In this document: piece by piece, positions 1-9,406 of the stretch | How the letters are laid out: each line of letters opens with the position of its first letter | Numbering within the stretch: the first letter of the stretch is position 1 | Source of the DNA: Eucalyptus grandis | Taxonomy: Eukaryota; Streptophyta; Magnoliopsida; Myrtales; Myrtaceae | Direction: 5' to 3' | NCBI RefSeq assembly: GCF_016545825.1 | Contig: NC_052615.1 | Coordinates: 30,811,088-30,875,087 of the forward strand | DNA: 64,000 nucleotides | The notes under the pieces: model-generated | The model's input: only the letters and a program-made list of their open reading frames with translations | Databases searched by the model: none | What the model was told of the DNA's origin: nothing | Translations under genes and position numbers: made by a program

Positions 1-104
1 CGATAAGCGTAGCTGAAGGAGGATTCAAAAGCCATGCCAATGCTTCGCAAATGCCAATTCAAAGGGAGACAATAATGGGCATGGTAATGCTTCTGCTCAG
101 GCTA

Positions 105-185
105 GTGCAGATGTAAGAGAATGTAGTGCTCGTGCAAATGTAAGAGAATGTAGTGCTCGTGCAAATGTAAGAGAATGTAGTGCCA
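105..185 (+). repeat. 27-bp tandem repeat, 3 copies
   Basis: A unit starting GCAAATGTAAGAGAATG repeats three times with period 27 and one or two substitutions per copy. The period is a multiple of three and the frame coding ANVRECSAR is open through it, so it probably arose inside a coding exon. Confidence 0.8.
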
Positions 186-789
186 CTGCTTCTGCTCATG
201 CTAGTGCTGATGTTAGAGGATGTAGTGGTGAGGCCAATGCTTTTGGTGAAGTTCGTTCGGATCAAGGGAAGGCAAAGGTGCAGCGGCCAATATAATGGCT
301 AAGCATAGACGTGAAAAGATTCCGGTGAGTAATACCTCAATCCCCAAGTATACATGTATTGTGACTATGTTATGATGTTGAATGAATTTTCTATTATTTC
401 AGTTCAAAAGACCTACCATTGAAAATTGCATGATACAGAGAGAATCACAAGGCAAGAGGATGAAAATGATAGGGTTGGGTGTTGATGCAAACCCTATGAC
501 AAACCTTCATATTCGCAAGGTGAGTAATATTTTTAAATTTTTATAATAGCAATTACTTATCTCCTTAAGCTAAAAAGATACTCATTCTTATGTAGCCTAA
601 TACAATTGGTGCAAGAATCGTAAACCTACCGGAGAAAGGGGTAGTCACAAGAGCTACGTCAACAGCAAAGGTGCATTCCCAAGTCAGTGCACAACCTTAG
701 TCATATCATATATCAGCAGCTCCTCGAAAACAAATTGCGGTGACGCCGAAGCCACTATTACAACCCAAGGCCACTTCACAACATCAGTC

Positions 790-1240
790 ATATCATGCAA
801 TAGTACCTCCTCCAAAGCACGTTGCAATGAAACCAACGACACTATCACAACCTCAGGCCAGTTCTCAAGCTCAGTCATCTCAAGCTACAATAGCTCAGAA
901 GAAGCATCTTGGTTTAAAGCGAAAGGCACCATCCCAACCCCAGGTAAGTTCCCAACCCCAATCATCTCATGTAACATTACCTCCTCCAAAGTATGTTGCA
1001 CTGAAGCCAAAGCTACTATCGCAACCTTAGGCCAATTCCGAAGATCAGTCATCTAAGGCTACAATAGCTCAGAAGCATCTTGGTTTAAAGCGAAAGGCAC
1101 CATCACAACCCAAGGCAAGTTCCCAATCTCAATCATCTCGCGCAACATTACCTCCTCGAAAGCATGTTGCGATGAAGCCAAAGCCACTATTACAACGTCA
1201 GGCTCGGTCATCTCGTCTACAACAACTCCTCCAAAGCCTA
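790..1240 (+). repeat. 172-174-bp degenerate tandem repeat
   Basis: ACAATAGCTCAGAAG starts at 887 and again at 1061 (period 174). CCTCCTCCAAAGCACGTTGC-like blocks near 806, 979 and 1150 keep the same spacing. Copies differ by substitutions and a 3-bp codon indel. The repeat codes for a Pro/Gln/Lys-rich segment. Confidence 0.75.
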
Positions 1241-1336
1241 TCACTGCGAGACCATATATAAGGAAAAGCGCCAGAATTCTGAATCAAGTGAAGGCTCAAC
1301 CTACTGGACCACCGGAGACCATCATATTGGATTGAT

Positions 1337-2131
1337 ATGTCTGCTGAAATTGGTGTTGTTAGGTATATCAATTATTAGCTAGTTTTTTGTATGAGACGTG
1401 TAGCGTTTGTGCATAGAACCTTTTCGCACCGAAAGTGCATATTTTGTTGAACAAACCTTTTGTGCACCGAAAATGTAAGCCTCGTTGCTTTGTCAATGAA
1501 TCGTGTTTCAACAAGTTATGTGGGATGCTTGGTTTTGGTTTGGATAATGCATGAAAGTGATTACTCTTCGGGATTGTTAATAGGTAATTACTGAAATTGG
1601 CCATGCAGAATTTTCATTCTTCCAATGCTTTTGTCATCTTCTTTCCCATACATTTTCTCAAGTTCATCGGGGCATTAATGGTAACCGATACCACCACCTC
1701 TTATTGCTAATTTTTCATTTTATATGATGGGGTTTTGCTCTACGTGGTCTCTGTGGCCCGCATTGGATGATTCATGGAAGATTTGATTAGGTAACTTAGG
1801 TATTATAGGCGATCGTTTGATTTCACTTGATTTTTACACATTCCATTTGAGGCAAGCTCATTATTAAAATCATGAAAAATCACCAATTAACAATCTCGAT
1901 TGCATAATAAGGAGTTGTCACCATTTTTTGAAGTTCCAAATTTATTCTGGTGGGCAATAGCTCATGTAGTGCTATTGACAAGCACACAAATCAAGCAACA
2001 ATTTGCAATGCGATAGTAATTTCTCGCATGGCAAGCAACCGGTCTTGCAAACTACAAACTCACATCAGATTTCATTCACATCTCCATTATCCACAACTAG
2101 TGTTCAAAATTACAAACTCAGATAGAAGGTA
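1337..2131. other. AT-rich stretch without recognisable gene
   Basis: No open frame with recognisable domains on either strand. The sequence is AT-rich with short T-runs and probably contains the 3' flank of the decayed gene on the left and the 3' UTR of the minus-strand GRF ORF on the right. Confidence 0.4.
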
Positions 2132-2602
2132 CTATGGAAGACTTAGAAATTTCCCACCAACTTTCACATTATACATAACCAATATAGCGATATAACACAT
2201 GCATAAAATGAATGCTGATTGATATAGCATCTTTCCTTTCTTTACTTGTGCAAGCTCCTCCTTTAAACGTCTATTTTTCGCCTTTTGAGTCTTTATTTCA
2301 GCTAGCAATGAGCTCACCTCGACTCCGTTACCCCTCGATTGGCTTGATTCGGACAATGTTTGATTTCTTTCAAGGAGGTCAACTATCATGTCCCTCACAT
2401 GATTTGGTATCTTTGGATCCACCCACATGAAGAAATTGCAGCAACTTGGACTATCAAACTTAGCACATCCATGGAACCTTCTTCCTGCGTTTTTCTTTGT
2501 CTTTGCCATAAGAATTGGCGATTGAAGGCCACAATAACATGTTGGCTCCGAGTTGACCTCATTAGGAGTTATGCTACTTGATGCAGATGTTGCCACCCTC
2601 AT
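2132..2602 (-). CDS. GRF-type zinc-finger protein with coiled coil and C-terminal membrane segment
   Basis: This 156-aa minus-strand ORF starts at the ATG at 2602. Residues about 22-62 match the GRF zinc-finger pattern: CYCG at the start, then GRRFHGC, then a Cys near FFMWVD, giving the metal-binding cysteines and the aromatic W. A charged helical stretch (LLAEIKTQKAKNRRLKEEL) follows as a short coiled coil, and a hydrophobic segment (FILCMCYIAILVMY) lies near the C-terminus. In known proteins GRF fingers bind nucleic acid; plant genomes hold many short GRF-coiled-coil-TM proteins of unknown role, often near MULE DNA. An upstream 5' exon near 2800-3060 is possible. It may be a host gene or element cargo. 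Confidence 0.6.
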   Translation of the reverse strand: MRVATSASSSITPNEVNSEPTCYCGLQSPILMAKTKKNAGRRFHGCAKFDSPSCCNFFMWVDPKIPNHVRDMIVDLLERNQTLSESSQSRGNGVEVSSLLAEIKTQKAKNRRLKEELAQVKKGKMLYQSAFILCMCYIAILVMYNVKVGGKFLSLP

Positions 2603-3077
2603 TCGTCTGGGCTTCGTATTATAGGAACCTAATAGAAGTATATTAGCTATATTATGATTCCTTCATAACGTCTTCATATTAATAACTTCTGCATAATGCA
2701 ATGTGTTTACTTGAGAGATTTAGGAGATGTTTTCAATCTCCAAAAACATCTCTTTTTCATATGCACCGGATGAATAAACAACCATAACTTACTTCGCATC
2801 AATGTTCTAATTTGTCACTAGTATTGGAGAATGGAAAACAACAAAATGCTATAATGCAGAGAGCGATACCTGCGTGAGGAGGAGTCGCCATCGCCGTCGT
2901 TGACCCTGTCGTCGTCCCCGACGCCAATCGCTTCGCCGCTGAGATGCCGAGACTCCCGCAAGCGAGATCTTCACACGAACGCACAATCGTCAAAGGAAGG
3001 AAAGAACACGAACTCACGATGAGCGTCGAACTCGAGGTCGATGAGGACCCAAATCGCAAGATAACTGCAGATTGTCA
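2603..3077. other. 5' flank of GRF ORF
   Basis: An open minus-strand frame at 2799-3059 is Ser/Thr-rich and has no domain. It may hold untranslated leader or a first exon of the GRF gene, but no splice pairing is convincing. Confidence 0.3.
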
Positions 3078-3301
3078 AATTTGATTTGGGGCTTAGGGTT
3101 AGGACGAAATTGATTTGGGGTTTAGGGTTCGGATGAGATCGATTTGGGGCTTAGGTTCGAACGAATTCGATTTGGGGTTTAGGGTTCGGACAAGATCGAT
3201 TTGGGGCTTAGGGTTCGGACGAATTCGATTTGGGGTTTAGGGTTCGGACGAGATCGATTTGGAGCTTAGGGTTTGGACGAATTCGATTTGGGGCTTAGGG
3301 G
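3078..3301. repeat. Telomere-like 29/58-bp tandem repeat
   Basis: About 7.5 copies of a 29-bp unit such as GATTTGGGGTTTAGGGTTC plus ten bases. Two subtypes alternate strictly: GGGGTTTAGGG followed by a GAGATC end, and GGGGCTTAGGG followed by a GAATTC end, so the true unit is a 58-bp dimer. Each unit contains TTTAGGG or TTAGGG, like the plant telomere heptamer and telo-box, but it is not a perfect telomere array. Confidence 0.85.
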
Positions 3302-3339
3302 ACACTCATAATAGAGAAAGAAGAAGTACAGACAGAGGG

Positions 3340-3515
3340 GGGAGGAGGAGACGGCGTCGTGGCGAAGGAGAAAGGAGGAGACGGTGTCGTGGGGAAGGAG
3401 AAAGGAGGAGACAGCGTCGTGGCGAAGGAGAAAGGAGGAGACGGTGTCGTGGGGAAGGAGAAAGGAGGAGACGGCGTCGTGGTGAAGAAGAAAGGAGAAG
3501 ACGACGTCGTTCCGC
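3340..3515. repeat. 30-bp minisatellite
   Basis: Five to six copies of a GGCGAAGGAGAAAGGAGGAG plus ACGGCGTCGT unit, exact period 30, ending in an 18-T run. Both strands stay open because the period is a multiple of three and the repeats are purine-skewed. I read it as simple repeat DNA, not as genes. Confidence 0.8.
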
Positions 3516-3519
3516 ATGC

Positions 3520-3755
3520 GTGGCTTTTTTTTTTTTTTTTTAAACTATTCGCAACGGAGGAGAGAGAAACGATTAAAAAAGCCACGCGGGGCCACGTCAG
3601 CTTTTTCCGTTAAGAAATTAGACGGCGTCGATTTTAGGACTCATTTGAAACATTTTGACAAGTTGTAGGACTGAAATGCACTTTTTGCAAGTTTTAGGAC
3701 TGAAATGCACTTTCGTGACAAGTTGTAGGACTTCCGGAACACTTATCCCTTTTTT
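3520..3755 (-). repeat. Dispersed repeat terminus (also in RFC2 intron 4)
   Basis: Read on the minus strand it begins GGGATAAGTGTTCCGGAAGT, continues with AAGTGCATTTCAGTCCTAAA-type phrases and ends near TCTAATTTCTTAACGG and GACGTGGC. A homologous plus-strand copy starts at 37129. I cannot assign a class (non-autonomous DNA element, Helitron or LTR remnant). It abuts the left end of the Ogre element. Confidence 0.5.
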
Positions 3756-4644
3756 TTTTGAACTTTTATAGCTCTTATGACTTTCGAGATATTTTTCACA
3801 TTTTCTCGTGACTGTCAATTGTGTTTGGTCAATTCTTATGCCTTGCCCTAGTGAAGGGAGATGATCACTGCTCGAGGTTCGAAATGAATAATCGTGCCCA
3901 AATTGGTTAAAACAATGGATATCGTGTTTGGGTAGAGAAGGAAATGCTCTTCTTCACTTTGGGATGAGTCAAGCTCTAATGAGAATTCATTTGAAGCTAT
4001 CACCAGAATATTAATGCAAGTGAAAGTAATAGAATCTTTCTCAATCTTTCGTTCTACAACATGATCATAACCTCCTATGCTGTCCCAATGTAGGGTTGTT
4101 CTTGACAATGGTACTTTGAAGTATCACAATCTTTTTTTTTTCGGCCCAAAGTGATAACAGGAGATTAGTGCAATGCTTGGGACTGATGAAGGGAATGCCT
4201 TTATCATCTCGATCTTTGTGCTCAATGCGAATGAATCATTCGTCCTAAGAGAAGGTCGATTTTCACTCAACTCTCAAAAGTGTCTGGAGGATGTGTTTGG
4301 AAATGGGCTTGCTTTTCTTCATCCTACGTACTTCTTGTTTGGCATGGTTAACCTTTCACTCTTTTGCCCAAATAAATTCATTTTTACGAGCCATTTTATT
4401 GAGGGTCGCAGACGTGAAGCGTGCATAGTGACACCAAAGAATAGGTCATGCGAATCATGTCGTGCGAAGACTTGATGGATTGTTGAGTCCGTTCTTTCCC
4501 CTGCCATTTCCTCGTTAGACGGTAGGATGCTTAAAACACAAATAGACACGCATGTATGCCACATATGCAAAATATCTACAATGCTATGCATGATGCTATG
4601 CGACTTGAATTGTGCATGAAGTGACCCCTCGGCCTTGATTTCAT
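3756..4644 (-). other. 3' tail of Ogre element, non-coding
   Basis: Follows the integrase stop on the minus strand. Short open frames (for example 3848-4108) show no domain. A polypurine tract and LTR start would be expected here. GGCCGAAAAAAAAAAGATTG (around 4133, minus) is a purine-rich candidate, but no LTR follows it. Confidence 0.4.
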
Positions 4645-5818
4645 TCATGGAAAGTACTTCTTGACTGCATCAGCATTTACAGGTCTAGGCAATTCACTGC
4701 CATCCATTTCAGCTAAAATCATGGCACCACTAGGAAGAATCTTCTTAATGACATATGGCCCTTCGTAGTTCGGGGTGAATTTGCCACGAGGATTTGGTAT
4801 GATCGGAAGCACCTTCCTTAACACCAGCTCGTTGACTTCGAAGTGTCTGGGACGCACCTTTCGGTTGAAGGCTTTTGCAACTCGTCTCCGATAGCACTGA
4901 CCATGACACATAACTTGCAATCTCTTCTCATCGATCATGTTTAACTGCTCATGCCTCTGCTGCATCCACTCAGTCTCATCGAGCGTAGATTGGGAAAGGA
5001 CCCTTAAAGAAGGGACTTCAACTTCAACAGGCAAGACTGCCTCCATCCCGTACACGAGTGAGAAAGGAGTTGCCCCTATGGAGGTTTGGATAGAAGTTCG
5101 GTATGCCATTAGCGTGTAAGGGAGCCTATCGTGCCAATCACGATAATTTTCAGCGGTCTTTGATAAGATTTTCTTTATATTCTTGTTCGCCGCCTCAACT
5201 TGCTCCATTCATCGAGGACAAAGACGGTGACGAGTTCAAATGCTTAATTCGAAACTCACTGAACAAACCATCTACGACTTTGTTATTCAAATTAGTGCCG
5301 TTGTCGGTAATGATCACCTCCGGCACCCCATAACGAGCGATAATGTCACGACGAATGAATTTTGCCACATTCTTGGCAGTAACATTAACATACGAATTGG
5401 CCTCGATCCACTTGGTAAAATAGTCTATCGCCACCAAGATAAATTGATGCCCATTTGAAGCTTTGGGGTTAATGGGCCCGATCACGTCAATTCCCCACAT
5501 TGAAAAGGGCCAGGGTTGAGACATTTGGTGAAGTTCAATCGGAGGGGCATTTATCTTGTCTCCATAAATCTGGCATTGGTGACACCGTCGTACATGCTGA
5601 ATGTAGTCAGACTCCACGGTCAGCCAATAATAACCGAGTCGCATGATCTTTCTCACCAAGAAGTGTCCATTCATATGGGGGCCACACTCCCCTTCATGTA
5701 TTTCTTTCATCAACCAATCAGCTTCTTTAGCATCGACACACCTTAGCAATGTCGAGTCGAAGGACCTTTTGTAGAGGACATCTCCACTGGTGAAGAATTT
5801 TGATGCTAGCTTTATCAA
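4645..5818 (-). pseudogene. Retrotransposon integrase, frameshifted
   Basis: Minus strand. The first frame (5818-5195) has the N-terminal HHCC zinc binding region (HMNGH ... CHQCQ) and the catalytic core: first Asp in WGIDVIGP, second Asp in ITDNGTN. The expected catalytic Glu lies in VEAANKN, which is in the next frame (5208-4645) because one extra base near 5204 shifts the frame just after MNGA. The second frame continues into the C-terminal domain (YEGPYVIKKI) and ends at 4645. Integrase inserts the cDNA into the host genome. This copy would give a truncated protein lacking the Glu. Confidence 0.85.
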
Positions 5819-5839
5819 ATGCTTTATGTTTGCTTTGCT

Positions 5840-6455
5840 TCACTTCCTTCGGAATTCACCCTTCAGATACTTCAAGATTTCGTGATACCAAGGTTGTCCA
5901 TCTAGTTCCTCTTCAACCGTCATACAATAAGCCGAGCACCTAAGGATTTCAATTCTCAATGGTTCAATGTCCAAGCCTCCAACTACTTGCAACATCGAGG
6001 ACAAGGTAGCTAGGGCATCAGCGAACTGATTTTGAGACCTTGGTAAGTATTCGAATAATACTTCTTGGAATTTTTCCGTCAACTTCCCCAGGAACTCATG
6101 ATACAGAATCAATTTAGAATTATGTGTTTGCCATTTGCCTTCAGTCTGTAAGATGATAAGGGCTGAATCACCATAAACTTGTAGCTTTCGAATTTTCATA
6201 TCAACAAAGGGCTTGGAGGCCGAGAATGCATGCTTTGTATTCAGCAATGTTATTCGTGCAAGGGAATGTCAATTTAGCAGTGACGGGGTAATGTTGTTCA
6301 TCCGGGGAGATAAGAACTGCCCCGGTACCCGACCCAGCTAAGTTAACCGCACCATCAAAGTACATTGTCCACTTATCGTTTGATACAAGTAAAATTCGCT
6401 CTTCTACATCACTATCCTCATCAGATGCTCTATACCCCTCGGAATCTTCTGCCAA
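5840..6455 (-). pseudogene. Second (archaeal-type) RNase H domain, frameshifted
   Basis: The minus-strand frame 6455-6201 contains MYFDGAVNLAGSGTGAVL and NNIAEYKACILGLQAL, the pattern of the archaeal-type RNase H found in Tat-lineage elements between the ordinary RNase H and integrase. A second frame, 6247-5840, continues with YGDSALIIL and an Asp-containing LATLSSMLQV segment. The overlap near 6201-6247 marks a frameshift. The domain would cleave RNA in RNA-DNA hybrids during reverse transcription. Confidence 0.75.
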
Positions 6456-6865
6456 TATGTCTGTTATGGCTCAACCTTTAACAGACTTCCGTCCCAGGCT
6501 CTGAACGTCAAACTCAAAAATTAAGATTTGCCACTTGGCCAATTTGCCAACCAAAGCTGGCTTCTCTAGGAGATACTTGATAGGATCATTTTTAGTCACC
6601 AACAAGATTCGGTGATGAAGTGTATACTACCGTAGCCTGTGCAAGACCCAAATTAAAGCGACACAAGTTCTCTCAACTTCCGTATAATTCATCTTGGAAA
6701 CAGTGAACTTCTTGCTCAAGTAGTATATTGCGCATTCTCTCCCGTCATTTGGTCTTTTCTAGGCTAGCATAGCTCCTAATGACTCGTCATGTATGGTTAA
6801 GTACAAAATCAGGGGAATTTTAGGGAGTGGGGGCACTAAGACCGGTGCATGAGTGAGATAATGTT
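6456..6865 (-). pseudogene. First RNase H domain of gypsy pol, heavily mutated
   Basis: Short minus-strand frames still read the normal connection and RNase H region: AIYYLSKKFTV, YTEVERTCVALIW, ILLVTKNDPIKYLLEKPAL and KLAKWQILIFEFD. Stops and frame changes separate the pieces. It lies directly between RT and the second RNase H, as expected for a Tat element. Confidence 0.7.
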
Positions 6866-8050
6866 TTATCTTCTCAAAGGCACCCTGGCACTCAGCATTC
6901 CACTCAATCTTTGCATTTTTTTTTTCATGAGCTTGAAGAATGGCTTCGCCGTTTCAGACAACTGACAAATGAAACTCGCCACATAATTAAGCCGTCCCAT
7001 CAGGCTACGGATTTCTTTGACGGTAGTTAGCGGTCGTAAATCACAAATGGCTTTAACCTTCGACGGATCAATCTCTATACCCCTACTACTAACCATGAAT
7101 CCTAATAACTTCCCAGATTTCGCTCCAAAGACACATTTTGCGGGATTGAGGCGTAACTTAAACTTCTGAAGACGTTCGAACAACCTTTGCAAGACTTTAA
7201 CATGATCTTCACCATGTCTCGATTTCGCAATCATGTCATTGACGTATATTTCGATTTCCTTATGCATCATGTCATGGAATAACGTGACCATAGCCCTCTA
7301 ATACGTTGCCCCAGCATTCTTTAGACCAAAAGGCATCACTTTATAGCAGAAAGTTCCCCGATGAGTTATGAATGATGTTTTGCTCCTGTCTATCTCCTTC
7401 ATACGAATTTGGTTATATCCGGAAAAACCATCCATGAATGAGAATAACTCCAATCCCGCCGTACTATCAACCAAGACATCGATATGGGGGAGCGGAAAGT
7501 CGTCTTTGGGACTTACTCTATTCAAGTCGCGATAGTCGACACACACCCTGATTCGTCCATCTTTCTTCATTACAGGCACAATATTTGCTACCCAATCAAG
7601 ATAACGAGTCACTTCGATAAAGTCTACTTTCAGTAGTTTCATGACTTCTTCTTCAATCTTCTTGGACAACTCTGGTTTAGTTCTCTTGAGTCTTTGCTTC
7701 TTAGGTGGCACATTGGGATCTGTTGGTAAAGCATGTTCCACAATTTTAGGATCCAATCTCGGCATGTCGGCATATGTCCAGGCGAACACATCTTGATACT
7801 CTTTTAGGAGATTAGTCATCCTTTCCGCTTCTGATTCTGAGAGACATGCTCCGATCTTTACCTCATTGACATTCTCTGCATCACCTAGATTTATGGTGAT
7901 TGTTCGCTCTTCAGTCAACGGCTTCGATTCTTCGTGTCGATTCCATTCGCACTCGATCCCCTTCTGATCATCGTCGTCGGTCACATCAGAACCTGAGGGA
8001 CTTTCTTCATGCATATCTGAGTCACATGCGTTCTTATCATGATTATGCAT
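6866..8050 (-). pseudogene. Reverse transcriptase, nonsense and active-site mutation
   Basis: Two frames in the same register, 8050-7298 and 7291-6866, are split by a TAG after NAGATY; the motif in intact elements has CAG (Gln) there, so a C-to-T change is likely. Visible motifs are VPVMKKDGRIRVCVDYRDLN, FMDGFSGYNQI with its catalytic Asp, and YVNDMIAKS where YVDD is expected, so one of the two paired aspartates is Asn. The N-terminal part has the LSESEAERMTNLLKEYQDVFAW linker typical of this clade. RT would copy the element RNA into cDNA; this copy would be inactive. Confidence 0.85.
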
Positions 8051-8490
8051 AATGTAAAGCCTGAGATGCGATGAAATGAGTTAGAGTAATGTCGACAACA
8101 AAGACGATGCATGTCGTTTTCGAAAAAAAATTTGAAGTATTTTTGTAAAAATTTCAAGAACTCGTCCTCATATCCTCGGATTTCCTCATTCTTGCAAAAT
8201 AGTCAAATAAGGGAGCATGTGGAGGCCTAGGCCTCAGCGACCATCATAGGGCTAGTTTGATGTGCTTCCACATGTCCTCAATAAAACATGTGTCTATTTT
8301 ATTGAATGAAGAAAGATAAGGCCGTATTTTAACACACACCACCCTCGACCAACGGCTCAAGATCGAGGTTGACCAAAGTTCACGTTACAAATGACAAAAA
8401 CAAGAAATAAAGAAAGGAAAACTACGAGATCCCGCGCAGAAGATAAGACATAAAACGAAATATCAGGCTAAACAAGAGCTGCCCTACTCT
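8051..8490 (-). other. Intron-like gap between protease and RT of Ogre element
   Basis: After the protease/G-patch part, an acidic frame ends at a TAG near 8488 (minus). About 440 bp of non-coding DNA follow, closing with a good acceptor (CATTTCATCGCATCTCAG, about 8078-8061) just before the frame that leads into RT. Ogre elements are known to carry an intron at exactly this point that controls how much full pol is made. The donor could not be fixed by eye. Confidence 0.5.
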
Positions 8491-9403
8491 GGAGGGACAT
8501 CCATGACTTCAGAGGACTCGGCTTCCTCGCACGCCAAGATGGTGCATATGACATCCTCCTCGAATAGCTCGGTCACACCATAGATATTCTCCTCTTCTTC
8601 GAACAACATCTTTGGGGGTCCTGGAAACGTCTCCTCCAGCAACAGGGAAAACGGGCTTTAATGGCCCTCGTCCTCTTCAGTCTGGGCAACACGTTCACTC
8701 TGGTTTTTGTACCCGCCTCGGCCTCCTTGGCCACCTCGGCCACCTCGGCCTCTATGCCTTCCACGGCCTCCTCGGTTGTTATGGCCTCCCCGCTTCTTGA
8801 TATATCCTAAGCCTCTTCTTTTGAAGTTTTTACGAGCTTCAATGGGTTTTCGCATACCCTGGCCATGCGATCCAAGACCCTCATCAGGATTATATCCGCT
8901 TGCCAGCATGATTTTTCCCGCAGCTATAGATGGCCTAGACAATTCGGGGGTCCTTGTGAAAGAGCCCGTAGGCACATGAATTATGGACACCAGCTCTAAT
9001 GTTTGAAAGCTGGATTCCTCAGTACATTCGGGCTCCACATAAAGGATGGCTGTCTCGTGGTAGATCTTGAAGTCAGACTCTCCATGGACTGTGACAAGCC
9101 TGTTGTCCACCACAAATCGTACTTTCGATGAAGGCTGGAGGCAACAAAGACTCGCCGTGTGGATCCATGGCCTCCTAGTAGAAAATTAAAAGCGCTTGGT
9201 ATATCTAGCACTTGGAACGGGATTTGGAAAAGTACAGGACCAATCAGCAGCTCAAGTTCAATTTTCCCTATCACCTCCTTCTTCATCCCGTCAAAAGCCC
9301 GCACAGTTGACTTGCCAGTATGAATTCTTCCAAGATCAACGCCAAGACGGTGGAGCGTAGCTAACGGGCATATATTGAGTGCCAAACCATTATCGATCAA
9401 CAC
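8491..9403 (-). pseudogene. Retroviral-type aspartic protease and G-patch region
   Basis: Minus strand. The frame at 9403-8996 contains LIDNGLALNICPLATLHRLG, the retropepsin active-site region (Asp-Asn-Gly), and a later FQIPFQVLDIPSAFNFLLG strand. A shifted frame (9113-8658) has a G-patch-like segment (GYNPDEGLGSHGQGMRKP) and an Arg/Gly-rich tail. A further shift leads to an acidic C-terminal stretch (LFEEEENIYGVTELFEED). Protease matures gag-pol; the G-patch is a nucleic-acid-associated module common next to protease in Tat elements. At least two frameshifts disable it. Confidence 0.75.
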
Positions 9404-9406
9404 TCT

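Larger units (their letters stand above)
1..1336 (+). pseudogene. Decayed repeat-rich coding remnant, possibly transposase C-terminus
   Basis: Three exon-like blocks read on the plus strand: about 1-326, 403-521 (between a TTTCAG acceptor and an AAG|GTGAGT donor) and 597-1336, where the last frame closes at TTGGATTGA. The first block holds a 27-bp tandem repeat coding for a 9-residue unit (ANVRECSAR). The last block is rich in Pro, Gln, Ser and Lys and made of about three 172-174-bp repeats (PPPKHVAMKP-like). In-frame stops near 702 and 1030 and a few indels break it. I recognise no catalytic domain. Low-complexity, Lys/Pro/Gln-rich tails with such repeats occur at the C-termini of plant MULE-type transposase genes, so a transposase tail cut by the window edge is my best guess. 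A decayed host gene is the alternative. Confidence 0.35.

Noticed and set aside
3078..3301. Interstitial true telomere array
   Set aside because: TTTAGGG is present only once per 29- or 58-bp unit, not as a heptamer repeat.
3259..3613. Long open frames on both strands (Arg/Glu-rich and Ser/Phe-rich)
   Set aside because: They come from the 30-bp minisatellite whose period is a multiple of three; no domain and no conserved start.
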